DNA from: Edaphobacter sp.
GTDB taxonomy: Bacteria; Acidobacteriota; Terriglobia; Terriglobales; Acidobacteriaceae
Reading direction: 5' to 3'
Assembly (NCBI GenBank): GCA_025462755.1
Contig: JAOAPF010000172.1
Location: 1-64,000 of the forward strand
DNA length: 64,000 nucleotides
The notes under the pieces are model-generated. The model was given only the letters and a program-made list of their open reading frames with translations, did no database searches and was not told where the DNA came from. Below, piece by piece: positions 42,968 to 50,856 of this stretch; positions within the stretch are counted from its first letter, which is position 1, and every line of letters begins with the position of its first letter. Position numbers and translations under genes: made by a program.

Positions 42968-43522
42968 GTGGCTATTAAGAGCGACCGTTGGATTCGCCGG
43001 CAGGCGATGAACCACGGCATGATTTCACCGTTCAGCGAAAAACAGGTCCGGGAGGGCGTAATCTCCTATGGGCTTTCCTCCTATGGTTATGACCTCCGGG
43101 TCTCCGACGAGTTCAAGATCTTTACTAACGTCAACAGCGCCATCATCGACCCTAAAGCGTTCGATGAGCGATCGTTCGTAACGGTTGTGGCGGATAGCGT
43201 TATTGTGCCTCCCAACTCGTTTGCCCTGGCCCGATCTATCGAATACTTCAAAATTCCGCGAGACGTACTGACAATTTGCGTCGGGAAGTCGACATATGCG
43301 CGATGCGGCATCATTGTCAACGTGACGCCGTTTGAACCGGAGTGGGAGGGCTTCGTGACGCTCGAGATTTCGAACACGACGCCGCTGCCTGCCAAGGTCT
43401 ATGCCAATGAAGGGCTGTGTCAGATACTTTTCTTCCAGTCCGACGAAATGTGCGAGACCAGTTACGCCGATCGTAAGGGCAAGTACCAGAATCAGCAGGG
43501 AATTGTTCTGCCGAAGCTCTAG
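42968..43522 (+). CDS. dcd: dCTP deaminase
   Basis: A 184-residue enzyme that deaminates dCTP to dUTP for thymidylate synthesis. The start is a GTG ([20 protein letters not shown]), preceded by AAGGGA. Conserved parts are [14 protein letters not shown], the substrate loop [20 protein letters not shown] and the catalytic Glu in [15 protein letters not shown]. The C-terminus ([18 protein letters not shown]) is the nucleotide-binding lid. It is divergent from the HU gene. Assignment as dCTP deaminase rather than dUTPase is supported by the WEGFVTLEI motif. Confidence 0.95.
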   Translation: MAIKSDRWIRRQAMNHGMISPFSEKQVREGVISYGLSSYGYDLRVSDEFKIFTNVNSAIIDPKAFDERSFVTVVADSVIVPPNSFALARSIEYFKIPRDVLTICVGKSTYARCGIIVNVTPFEPEWEGFVTLEISNTTPLPAKVYANEGLCQILFFQSDEMCETSYADRKGKYQNQQGIVLPKL

Positions 43523-43581
43523 TACTGGCACGGGCGATGTTCTCCGGAAGGCGCTAAAGTCGACCTGTTGAATGCAGGAAG

Positions 43582-44274
43582 GTGAGTAGAGAGGCTGCGC
43601 AGGCGATGATAGACAAGCCAGACAAGAAGTCTCAGGGAGCGGTGAAGCTGGGCCTGGTTGCTACGGACCCGTTGCGGATCCTTGGCTTGCAGACGATCTT
43701 TTTCGAGCAGGGGATACAAGGCGCGACGGTGGAGATTATTCCTCTGTCGGTGCCGGGGGCGCTGGACGCCTCAGGGGTTTCGCTGATCCTGATCGATAGC
43801 GCGTGCACCGACCACATCTTTGAGCTGCTGGCTACGTTTCGCCGCACGCGACCGCACCTGCGTCTGATCGTGCTTGGCCTGGAAGAGGACCACGAATACA
43901 TTCAGCGCATCATTGGAGCCGGAGCTAAGGGCTATCTGGCGCATACAGCAAGACCCAGCGAGGTTCGGCTAGCGATCGAAATCGTCCAGGACGGTTCGGC
44001 GTGGGCTCCGCGGAAGGTGCTGGCCAATCTGCTGGATGTCTCTTCAGCCGAGGAGAGGCGAGCTACGGTCGAGGAACCGAAGTTCACCGAGCGTGAGTCC
44101 GAAGTGCTGAGGCTGCTGGTCGACGGACATCCGAACCGGGTGATAGCCGGGGAACTCGGAATCGATCTCGCGACTGTGAAGAAGCATGTCGGTGCGCTGA
44201 TGCGGAAAGTTGGGGTGAAAAACCGCATCGCACTCTCGGTACAGGTGGTAAATCGAAAGCTGCTTCCGACCTAA
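43582..44274 (+). CDS. LuxR/NarL-family response regulator
   Basis: A 230-residue two-domain regulator. The receiver runs about 22-140: VATDP stands for the acidic pair, LILIDS gives the phospho-Asp and GAKGYLAH the conserved Lys. The C-terminal helix-turn-helix runs about 165-225 (FTERESEVLRLLVDGHPNRV, then ELGIDLATVKKHVGALMRKV). It starts at a GTG with GGAAG close upstream; the ATG at 43606 is possible. No kinase is adjacent, so it is an orphan or serves a distant kinase. Confidence 0.88.
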   Translation: MSREAAQAMIDKPDKKSQGAVKLGLVATDPLRILGLQTIFFEQGIQGATVEIIPLSVPGALDASGVSLILIDSACTDHIFELLATFRRTRPHLRLIVLGLEEDHEYIQRIIGAGAKGYLAHTARPSEVRLAIEIVQDGSAWAPRKVLANLLDVSSAEERRATVEEPKFTERESEVLRLLVDGHPNRVIAGELGIDLATVKKHVGALMRKVGVKNRIALSVQVVNRKLLPT

Positions 44275-44629
44275 TTTCGATCGGGATTCAGGGCGAGATG
44301 GCGGTTTTTTTCTGTTTACCTTTTGGTTAACATAAAACACTCAAAGGTCTACCTACCTTCGTACCGTTGTGAGGCGGATTGATCTGAGGCAAAGTGAACT
44401 CAGCAACACAGACCTGGGAGAGGGGTTGTAGAGAGAGCGTCGGGTGACCCCGGCACTATCTCTACAACCCCCATTTTTTTCCCCACGGAATTCCTACGGG
44501 TGATGTACGCTCATCACCGTAGTGGACAACCTCGCGTGCCGGTTCTCCATCACATATATTGTTGGAAATAGGCAGCTTTTTGAGCCCACTCCAAGAACTC
44601 GACTGTGGACGCGAAAGGTATAACGAAAA
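44275..44629. other. Gene-free region with a strong terminator
   Basis: Contains the hairpin at 44422-44480 and the leader of the SYLF gene. A TTTTTTT run near 44304 and TTGGTTAACATAAAA near 44323 could be promoter-like, so a small RNA of about 100-140 nt ending at the hairpin is possible. Confidence 0.4.
44422..44480 (+). terminator. Large terminator hairpin
   Basis: GGGGTTGTAGAGA pairs perfectly with TCTCTACAACCCC over 13 bp. An inner GTCGGGTGACCCCGGC can also fold. CATTTTTTT follows. It is 148 nt after the response-regulator stop. Confidence 0.85.
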
Positions 44630-45340
44630 ATGATTAAGAGATTATCAGTGATTTTATGTGGTTTAGCCATGGCGGCCTCGTCCCTCTCTGCACATGCGGA
44701 TGACGACAAGGCCAAGATTGCGGAGCGGATGACGGCCGCAAGCGAGGTGATTGAGCAGATCATGGCGACCCCGGACAAGGCGATTCCGGGCAGCATTCTT
44801 GCTGGCGCCCACTGTGTCGTTGTGATTCCGAGCTACAAGAAGGGTGCCTTTGTAGTGGGCGCTCAGTACGGTCAGGGCGTCGCAACCTGCCGCACACCAA
44901 GCGGCAAATGGAGCGCACCGGTATGCGTCCAGCTCGCAGGTGGAAGCGTTGGATTTCAGATTGGCGGACAGGCGACCGATCTCGTGCTGATCGCCATGAA
45001 CCAGAAAGGACTTCAGGACATGCTGAAGAACAAGGTCAAGCTCGGTGCGGACGCAGCTGCCGCAGCCGGTCCGGTTGGGCGTAACGCACAGGCAGGAACG
45101 GACTGGAAGCTGAATGCGGAGTTTCTGAGCTATTCTCGGTCTAAGGGCCTGTTTGCCGGTATCGACCTGGATGGAACGGTTCTATCTCAAAACCAGGAAT
45201 GCACTCGAACACTCTATAGTGCGGATATTTCTTACAAGGCCATCCTCGACGGAAACACGCCGACCCCAACGGAGGCGCGTCCCTTTGTACGTACGGTTGC
45301 GAAGTACTTCGTCGCCGCAAAGGATGCAAAGGATAAGTAA
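44630..45340 (+). CDS. Secreted SYLF (Ysc84/DUF500) lipid-binding protein
   Basis: A 236-residue exported protein. After a signal peptide (LSVILCGLAMAASSLSAHA) comes the SYLF domain from about 35 to 225: ERMTAASEVIEQIMATPDKA, IPGSILAGAHCVVVIPSYKK, GSVGFQIGGQATDLVLIAMN and FLSYSRSKGLFAGIDLDGTV. SYLF domains bind phosphoinositides or other anionic lipids in eukaryotes; the bacterial secreted forms are uncharacterised. A good terminator follows, so the gene is monocistronic. Confidence 0.88.
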   Translation: MIKRLSVILCGLAMAASSLSAHADDDKAKIAERMTAASEVIEQIMATPDKAIPGSILAGAHCVVVIPSYKKGAFVVGAQYGQGVATCRTPSGKWSAPVCVQLAGGSVGFQIGGQATDLVLIAMNQKGLQDMLKNKVKLGADAAAAAGPVGRNAQAGTDWKLNAEFLSYSRSKGLFAGIDLDGTVLSQNQECTRTLYSADISYKAILDGNTPTPTEARPFVRTVAKYFVAAKDAKDK

Positions 45341-45360
45341 GGGCTGACGGATTCGACTGG

Positions 45361-45395
45361 AAGGGCGGCTACTTCAGCCGCCCTTTCTGTTTTTG
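45361..45395 (+). terminator. Terminator after the SYLF gene
   Basis: AAGGGCGGCT, loop ACTTC, AGCCGCCCTT forms a 10-bp stem, followed by TCTGTTTTT. Confidence 0.9.
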
Positions 45396-45428
45396 GGCGT
45401 GCTGGTTGGGAATCGGTAGACTAGAGGC

Positions 45429-46373
45429 TTGAGCGAAGTTGAACAGAAGACGTCGCCGCCGGAGAAGGTCAGCGCGCGCGAAGCCGTGGAGTTTGCGGTG
45501 GTCTGGCTGTTTGTTCATGGCGTTCGGCTGCTTCCCCGCAGCGTGGCGCGCGCAGTTGGGGCTGCGATTGGTGCGATCGCGTTTGGTGCATTGGGGCGGC
45601 TGCGGCGGGTGGGCATGCGCAATCTGGAGCTTGCGTTTCCGGAGATGACGGCCGCGGACCGCAAAGCGATTCTCCTGTCGGAGTATCGGAATCTGGGGTT
45701 CCTCCTAGCGGAGTTCTGCAAGATGCCCGGCTACACTCGGGCAGCGGCAAGCCGCTTTGTTCGATATGAGGGATTGGAAAATTACCTGGCGGCGCGCGAT
45801 CGGGGAAAGGGCGTTCTGGTTTTGACCGGCCATCTTGGGGCGTGGGAGCTCTCGAGCTTCTACCACTCGCTGGTGGGGATGCCGATGGGCATGGTGATAC
45901 GACGGCTCGACAATCCTCTGGTCGACGCGTTTGTGAACCGGATTCGCTGCCTGCATGGAAACCGCGTGATTCATAAGGATGATTTTGCGCGCGGGCTGAT
46001 TGCGTCGATGCGGGCGGGAGAGACAGTCGGGATTCTGATGGACACGAATATGACTCCGCCCCAAGGTGTGTTTGTTCCCTTTTTTGGAGTGCTCGCGTGT
46101 ACCGCATCTGGAATGGCCCGGATTGCGGCGAAGACCGGAGCAGCGGTGGTACCGGGGTTTCTGCTGTGGGAGGAAAGCGAGGGGAAGTATGTTCTGCACT
46201 TTGGTAAGGAGATTGACGTGATCCGAACCGGTGATACAGAACAGGATGCACTCGCAAACACTGCTTCGTTTACAGCGGCGATTGAACGATATATCCGGCA
46301 GTATCCTGAGCAATGGCTTTGGCTGCACAGGCGATGGAAGACGCGGCCTCCGGGCGAAGAGGGGATCTACTGA
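45429..46373 (+). CDS. LpxL/HtrB-like lysophospholipid/lipid A acyltransferase
   Basis: A 314-residue inner-membrane enzyme of the LpxL/LPLAT family that transfers an acyl chain to lipid A or a related lipid. The start appears to be TTG. One membrane-associated helix lies near 20-65. The catalytic HX4E motif is HLGAWE (H135, E140) in [17 protein letters not shown] second signature is [29 protein letters not shown] closes the domain. It is translationally coupled to lpxD (TGATG), which supports a lipid A role. Confidence 0.88.
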   Translation: MSEVEQKTSPPEKVSAREAVEFAVVWLFVHGVRLLPRSVARAVGAAIGAIAFGALGRLRRVGMRNLELAFPEMTAADRKAILLSEYRNLGFLLAEFCKMPGYTRAAASRFVRYEGLENYLAARDRGKGVLVLTGHLGAWELSSFYHSLVGMPMGMVIRRLDNPLVDAFVNRIRCLHGNRVIHKDDFARGLIASMRAGETVGILMDTNMTPPQGVFVPFFGVLACTASGMARIAAKTGAAVVPGFLLWEESEGKYVLHFGKEIDVIRTGDTEQDALANTASFTAAIERYIRQYPEQWLWLHRRWKTRPPGEEGIY

Positions 46374-47299
46374 TGGTGAAGATAGGCAAGGTTGCCGACT
46401 GGCTTGGGGTAAGCGCGCCGTTGCTGGATGAAGAGATCACGGAGGTGGCGAGCATCGAAAACGCAGGGCCGGGTTCCGTTGTGTTTGCCGTGGACAAAGA
46501 GGCGATGACGCGTGCGCTCAGGTCGAGGGCCGCGGCGATCCTCGCGAACACGAGCCTGGAGGATGGGGAGTTTCCGCTTGATCCGCGCGTGTTGTGGGTG
46601 GCGGATGCGCGCTATGCGTTCGCGGTGGTCGGGCAGCGGCTGCGAGGCCGAGGATTCAAGGCGGGCATCCACTCTTCCGCGGTGGTGGGCGAGAACATCA
46701 GGATTGGACAGGGGACCAGGATCGGCCCCGGCGTGGTGCTCGAGGATGGAGTAGTCGTCGGGAGCGACTGCAACCTTATGGCTCGGGTGGTGGTACATGC
46801 CCAGACGGTGCTGGGGAACCGCGTGGTGGTACAGGCGGGGGCGGTGCTTGGGTCTACCGGGTTCGGGTACGCGCGGAGTAAAGAGACCGGAGAGTATTTG
46901 ATCTTTCCGCAGCAGGGCCGACTGGTTGTGGAGGACGACGTTGAGATCGGGGCGAATACGACGATCGATCGCGGAGCTCTGGGCGAGACGAGGATCGGGC
47001 GGGGAACAAAGATCGACAATCTAGTCCATATTGGGCATAACTGCGTGATCGGAAAGAACGTGGTGATTGCCGCGCAGACGGGAATCTCCGGTTCGAGTGT
47101 AGTTGAGGACGGAGCGATTCTCGGCGGACAGGTGGGGATCGGCGAGCACGCGACGGTGGGCGCTGGAGTGATCCTTGGAGGCGGGGCCGGAGTGTTGAGC
47201 GGCAAGAAGATGCGCGGGCCTGGCGAGGTCTTCTGGGGTCGCCCTGCGAGACCTCTGAAGGAGTATTTGCGCGACCTGGCCCGGTTGAAGCAGCGCTGA
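46373..47299 (+). CDS. lpxD: UDP-3-O-acylglucosamine N-acyltransferase LpxD
   Basis: A 308-residue enzyme of lipid A synthesis that adds the N-linked 3-hydroxyacyl chain. The start at 46373 overlaps the upstream stop. The N-terminal uridine-binding domain (about 1-95) begins [20 protein letters not shown]. The left-handed beta helix spans about 96-290 with hexapeptide turns ([17 protein letters not shown]). Catalytic His222 is in [33 protein letters not shown] near 161 is the acyl-binding region. The C-terminus has an arm ([18 protein letters not shown]). Confidence 0.95.
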   Translation: MVKIGKVADWLGVSAPLLDEEITEVASIENAGPGSVVFAVDKEAMTRALRSRAAAILANTSLEDGEFPLDPRVLWVADARYAFAVVGQRLRGRGFKAGIHSSAVVGENIRIGQGTRIGPGVVLEDGVVVGSDCNLMARVVVHAQTVLGNRVVVQAGAVLGSTGFGYARSKETGEYLIFPQQGRLVVEDDVEIGANTTIDRGALGETRIGRGTKIDNLVHIGHNCVIGKNVVIAAQTGISGSSVVEDGAILGGQVGIGEHATVGAGVILGGGAGVLSGKKMRGPGEVFWGRPARPLKEYLRDLARLKQR

Positions 47300-47365
47300 T
47301 CCGCTAAAATTGATCATGGATACTTCGGTCGATCTCCAGCTTTTGTGTGAATTGCGTGGCGGACG

Positions 47366-47992
47366 ATGGCGATTGTAGTGGTTGGCGGACACACGAGAAA
47401 TATCGGTAAGACCAGTGTCGTAGCCGGGCTCATCGCGGCGATGCCGGAGATGCGCTGGACGGCGTTCAAGGTGACGCAGTTTGGCCACGGAATGTGCTCG
47501 GCCAATGGCGAGCCATGTGACTGCGAGACCGCGGAGCATACCATCGCCGTTAGCGAGGAGCGTGCCGGAGGGGACAGCACGACCGATTCGGGACGGTATC
47601 TGGCGGCGGGGGCGGTGCGCTCGTTCTGGGTGAGGACGCGGCAAGGAGATCTTTCCCAGGCGATGCCACGAATTCGCAAGGAGATTGCGCGGGCGGAGAA
47701 TGTGGTGATTGAGTCAAACAGTATTCTGCGATTCCTGCGACCGGATTTATACCTGAGCGTGCTCGACCCGGAGACGGCGGATTTTAAGGAATCGGCAAAA
47801 TACTTTCTTGACCGCGCCGATGCAGTGCTGGTGGCTGAAGGGGAGCTGGGTCGTCCGGGGTGGAAGGGCGTTTCATTGAAGCTGGTCGAGGGAACGCCGG
47901 TTCTGGCGATGCGGCCTCCGGTGTACGTCACGGACGAAGTGATGGAGTTTGTTAGATCGCGACTGCGGGCTGGATCAGTTGTGCCAGCCTAG
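47366..47992 (+). CDS. P-loop protein of MobB-like type
   Basis: A 208-residue soluble protein with an N-terminal P-loop (VVVGGHTRNIGKTSVVAGLI), like the MobB/GTPase group, and an acidic stretch VVIESNSILRFLRPDLYLSV. CSANGEPCDCETAEH contains three Cys and a His that may bind metal. MobB-type proteins help molybdopterin guanine dinucleotide synthesis. moaD and moaE are elsewhere in the window, but the relation is not proven. It is convergent with and overlaps the bshB1 3' end by 4 nt. Confidence 0.7.
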   Translation: MAIVVVGGHTRNIGKTSVVAGLIAAMPEMRWTAFKVTQFGHGMCSANGEPCDCETAEHTIAVSEERAGGDSTTDSGRYLAAGAVRSFWVRTRQGDLSQAMPRIRKEIARAENVVIESNSILRFLRPDLYLSVLDPETADFKESAKYFLDRADAVLVAEGELGRPGWKGVSLKLVEGTPVLAMRPPVYVTDEVMEFVRSRLRAGSVVPA

Positions 47993-48753
47993 ATGGATTG
48001 CACAGGGAGAAGCACGAGGTCATCCACCAGGCCGACCTCTTTTTGAACAAAAGGTTCAGCGTAACGCACGCCTGCTAGAAGGCCATAGTGGCGCGCTTCG
48101 GCGAAGGTGCGTTCGCGGATATCTTCCTCCGGCACGAAGAGGGCTCCACCTTGAGGCTGAGAGGCATATTGCGAGCGATAGGCGAGAAGCGACTGCAGCC
48201 GCTGTTCTACGTATGGCGTGATGTCAACGACGAAGGTTGGACGAACGTCGGCGTAGAGGCTGGCGTAGAGAATCTTGAAGGGGCGATGCGGGCCATAGGG
48301 CTCGCCGGGAGTGTCTACCTTGGCAAGACCGCTGACGAAGCAGGCTTCGTAGCCAAGGGTGGCGCTGGTGTAGTGATCGGGGTGGCGGCCCTGCCAGTAG
48401 GGCAGGATGACGACACGAGGACGCAGCCGGCGGAGCACAGCGGCTATCTTGAGGCGGTTCTCGTAGGTGTTCTGCACGTTGCCGTCGGGAAGATCGAGCG
48501 CTTCGCGGTGGGCAACGTTGAGGATGCGCGCAGCAGCGGCAGCCTCCGCGGCACGGTCAGCAGCGGTGCCCCGAGTGCCTGATTCGCCCTGAGTAAGGTC
48601 AAGGATGCCGGTACGCCAGCCGTGGGAGTGCATGGTCAGAAGCGTGCCACCGCAGGTCTGCTCCACGTCATCGCGGTGCGCAGCGATAGCAAGGATGTCG
48701 ACAAGGCAGGGAGTAGGGTGTAGGGAGTAGGGGGTAGAAGGCTCGGTCGCCAT
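47989..48753 (-). CDS. bshB1: Bacillithiol biosynthesis deacetylase BshB1
   Basis: A 254-residue PIG-L/LmbE-family zinc deacetylase. The metal motif is AHRDDVEQTCGGT; the usual HPDD has Arg for Pro while His and both Asp are kept. GESGTRGT and GRHPDHYTSATL are family signatures. It deacetylates GlcNAc-malate in bacillithiol synthesis. The natural N-terminus should be near VDILAIAAH. The preceding residues (MATEPSTPYSLHPTPCL) are encoded by the left inverted repeat of the cassette at 48709-49139. The start overlaps the four-helix gene's stop (TAATG). Confidence 0.9.
   Translation of the reverse strand: MATEPSTPYSLHPTPCLVDILAIAAHRDDVEQTCGGTLLTMHSHGWRTGILDLTQGESGTRGTAADRAAEAAAAARILNVAHREALDLPDGNVQNTYENRLKIAAVLRRLRPRVVILPYWQGRHPDHYTSATLGYEACFVSGLAKVDTPGEPYGPHRPFKILYASLYADVRPTFVVDITPYVEQRLQSLLAYRSQYASQPQGGALFVPEEDIRERTFAEARHYGLLAGVRYAEPFVQKEVGLVDDLVLLPVQSI
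48709..48744 (+). repeat. Left terminal inverted repeat of the four-helix-bundle cassette
   Basis: 36 nt that begin GGGAGTAGGGTGTAGGGAGT and end GGTAGAAGGCTC. It matches the reverse complement of 49104-49139 at 30 of 36 positions without gaps. It is made of GTAGGG-type heptamers. On the minus strand it encodes the first residues of BshB1. Confidence 0.85.
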
Positions 48754-49103
48754 TAGAGTTTTGCCAGCATGGAGTTCAGCATTTTGCTGACCTCGTTTGA
48801 GAGGTCGTCGGCTGTTTTCAGTTGAGCGGAGTTGCCGTAACCCAATTTAGTTGCGATGAACAGCTGTGTTTGGACTTCGAGATTTGAACCACGGGCCATT
48901 GCAAGAAACTGCTTATACTCGCCTTTGGATCCGCGACCATATCCCTCAGCAAGGTTACTCGCAACGGACACTCCTGCCCGGCGAATCTGACCCGTCAGGC
49001 CAAATACCTCCTCTTTGGGAAAGCCCGTCGTAACCCGATAAATCACGAGAGTCATTTCGATCGCCCGCTGCCAGACCTTGAGATCACTATAGGATTCAAC
49101 CAA
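48753..49103 (-). CDS. Four-helix-bundle protein (S23/Avd-like family)
   Basis: A 116-residue helical protein of the family that includes S23 of 23S-rRNA intervening sequences and Avd of diversity-generating retroelements. YSDLKVWQRAIEMTLVIYRV opens it. The signatures FPKEEVFGLTGQIRRAGVSV and ASNLAEGYGRGSKGEYKQFL follow, then LEVQTQLFIATKLGY. The start is TTG at 49103 with AGAAGG four bases upstream; that site lies in the right inverted repeat. The basic surface suggests nucleic-acid binding. No rRNA, reverse transcriptase or variable repeat is present here. The stop overlaps the bshB1 start. Confidence 0.88.
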   Translation of the reverse strand: MVESYSDLKVWQRAIEMTLVIYRVTTGFPKEEVFGLTGQIRRAGVSVASNLAEGYGRGSKGEYKQFLAMARGSNLEVQTQLFIATKLGYGNSAQLKTADDLSNEVSKMLNSMLAKL

Positions 49104-49139
49104 GAGCCTTCTACTCCCTGTACCCTATTCCCTACTCCC
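49104..49139 (-). repeat. Right terminal inverted repeat of the four-helix-bundle cassette
   Basis: Read on the minus strand it begins GGGAGTAGGGAATAGGGTAC and ends AGTAGAAGGCTC, directly before the TTG start of the S23-type gene. It therefore also supplies the ribosome binding site. Mismatches with the left copy are clustered in the centre. Confidence 0.85.
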
Positions 49140-49144
49140 CGTGT

Positions 49145-50665
49145 TTAGTTGTCTGCGTCGGTAATGGCATCCATGTAGGCGACGTCGAGGGCAGTGCCTT
49201 GTACAGTGACGTTCTTGTTGTCGATCTCAGAGCCGTCGACGGTGCTGAAGACGTGCACCTGGCCGCCGTATGCGGTGTAGACCTTGTTGAAGCCTTGTAC
49301 CCAGCACAGGCCGGTGAGATCGCCATAGTAATACTGGTTCTGGTTCGTGTTGGGAAACTGAACGACTGCCGTGGCGGAGCCTTGCGTGACGACGGGTACT
49401 ATCTGTACGGTCAGAGCGCCGAGGTCGAAGCGGGTGAGGCAGTTGTAATTGGCCGCCTGAGTCGTGACGCCGAGGGACGCCTGGTGTGCGCGTTCGCCGG
49501 TGGCGCAGAACTGCGAACCGATCCAGAGAGTGTTGTTGTCGGCGAAGAGCATCTTGGAGTGGGTGCCATCGGAGATGGAGTACTTGCCGCTGACCGTGTT
49601 CGTTGCGAGGTTGATGATCGAAAGGTTCCCGGCGAACAGGCCATCCGGTTGCAGTTGCTGACCCGAGACATAGAGCGTCGTTCCGTTAGCCACGGCTGCG
49701 GTAACGCCGCCGGGGACGAGAACTTGGTTCGTGAACGCAGAGGCATCGGGCACGGTCTTAGGAATGTTGTTGTACTGCAGTGCGCCCTGCTGCAGGTAGG
49801 TGACGCTCGAGGTCGTTCCGCCACACTCCGCACCGCAGTTCAATATGTAAGCCGTGGATCCATCGAGCGAAAAGTAAGCTCCCGTGGGGCGATCAAAGGC
49901 ATTGCCATGAGTTCCTGTGTTGACCGGGACAGCGCAGTAGACAGGAAGATTGAAGGGCTCGCAGTCCGCCGCACCGATCGCGGCGATGGCCGCAGTCGAG
50001 GTGGGAAACTGGTTGTCGTTCAGCTTGACTACGCGGTACACCGTGTTGGAGTTGCGTACCATTGCCAGAGCGACGGAATCGCCGGTGTTGACGACGACTT
50101 GAAAGACGTTAGGAAGAACGAGTCCGAAGGTGCGCCCGGTGGCGTTGTCGATGATGCCAAGCTGTCCGATGGTCTCCTGGGCAGAGTAGATATGGCCGCC
50201 GTTGGGGGGGATGGCAAGACCGGTGGATTTGGCCGGGAAGGTGCCTGCAGCCCCGGTGACGGACTCCTTGCCGTAGTTGACGATCTGGATGTCGCCCTGG
50301 GCATCGGAGTAGACGAAGCCTGTGATCTCAGCCGGGAAGTTGAGGATGCGGTTGGGGAAACCCGAGGCATAACCGCTGATCGAGAAGGAAGTTACCGTGT
50401 TCTGAATGTTGCTGCGTAGGTCCCGCTTGGCGTCGACGATCTGCAGGCTGCCGGTAGATATGCCATTGGCAGTGACCGATATCATGACGCGGTTGGCGAG
50501 CAGGCTCGGAGGGACGGGGCGGTTGGCGAAGGTGAACGTGGGAAACTTGTACGCCAGGTAATTTGAGCTATGGCAGGAGGTAAGACCGACAGTCGCAAGG
50601 GCGATCAGGAGACCGCAGACGATCTGGGCGCGGAGGGACTGGGCAAACAAACTTCGATTCGTCAA
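49145..50665 (-). CDS. Lipoprotein with beta-propeller-like repeats
   Basis: About 506 residues from a TTG at 50665 that gives LTNRSLFAQSLRAQIVCGLL and then a lipobox (VGLTSC). The frame is open upstream, but those codons precede any signal peptide. The body is beta-rich with repeated NxxxxTVSGKYSISDG, PPNGGHIYSAQETIGQLGII and LSIINLATNTVSG segments, like YVTN/lactonase-type propellers. It has several Cys. It is probably attached to the outer membrane; no ligand is known. The stop is six nt from the right end of the cassette. Confidence 0.75.
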   Translation of the reverse strand: MTNRSLFAQSLRAQIVCGLLIALATVGLTSCHSSNYLAYKFPTFTFANRPVPPSLLANRVMISVTANGISTGSLQIVDAKRDLRSNIQNTVTSFSISGYASGFPNRILNFPAEITGFVYSDAQGDIQIVNYGKESVTGAAGTFPAKSTGLAIPPNGGHIYSAQETIGQLGIIDNATGRTFGLVLPNVFQVVVNTGDSVALAMVRNSNTVYRVVKLNDNQFPTSTAAIAAIGAADCEPFNLPVYCAVPVNTGTHGNAFDRPTGAYFSLDGSTAYILNCGAECGGTTSSVTYLQQGALQYNNIPKTVPDASAFTNQVLVPGGVTAAVANGTTLYVSGQQLQPDGLFAGNLSIINLATNTVSGKYSISDGTHSKMLFADNNTLWIGSQFCATGERAHQASLGVTTQAANYNCLTRFDLGALTVQIVPVVTQGSATAVVQFPNTNQNQYYYGDLTGLCWVQGFNKVYTAYGGQVHVFSTVDGSEIDNKNVTVQGTALDVAYMDAITDADN

Positions 50666-50856
50666 CGGTAACAAACTCCAACCTGAGCGCTGCGGCGTGT
50701 TTTGGCGGGCCACTACTCTAACGCCGAGTATAACAAACGACGCATCGTGGCGAGGGCCGGAAGCTGTTGAATCGAGCGGTGCCGGAGATTGGTTTCGCGC
50801 GTTTGGAGAGGGTCCGTTCAGTGGCTTAGGATGAATAGAAGCAGTTGGAGACAATC
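50666..50856. promoter_or_regulatory. Divergent upstream region before the methyltransferase/MTHFR gene
   Basis: No gene. It contains a GGGCCACT box at about 50708 that resembles a B12 box, but no cobalamin riboswitch structure could be drawn. TTGGAGAC lies before the ATG at 50857. Confidence 0.4.

Larger units (their letters stand above)
48709..49139. mobile_element. 431-bp candidate cassette: S23-type gene between inverted repeats
   Basis: The two 36-nt repeats at 48709-48744 and 49104-49139 face each other and enclose one gene. The right repeat starts 6 nt after the stop of the upstream lipoprotein gene. The left repeat lies over the bshB1 start region. No transposase or integrase is inside. 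No obvious target-site duplication was found by eye. Confidence 0.65.

Noticed and set aside
48753-49103. Diversity-generating retroelement suggested by the Avd-like gene
   Set aside because: No reverse transcriptase and no template/variable repeat pair with adenine-specific changes were found in the window.
50700-50856. Possible B12 or SAM riboswitch before the methyltransferase/MTHFR fusion
   Set aside because: Only a short GGCCACT box resembles a B12 box, and it lies at the wrong (5') end. No other conserved riboswitch elements were visible.
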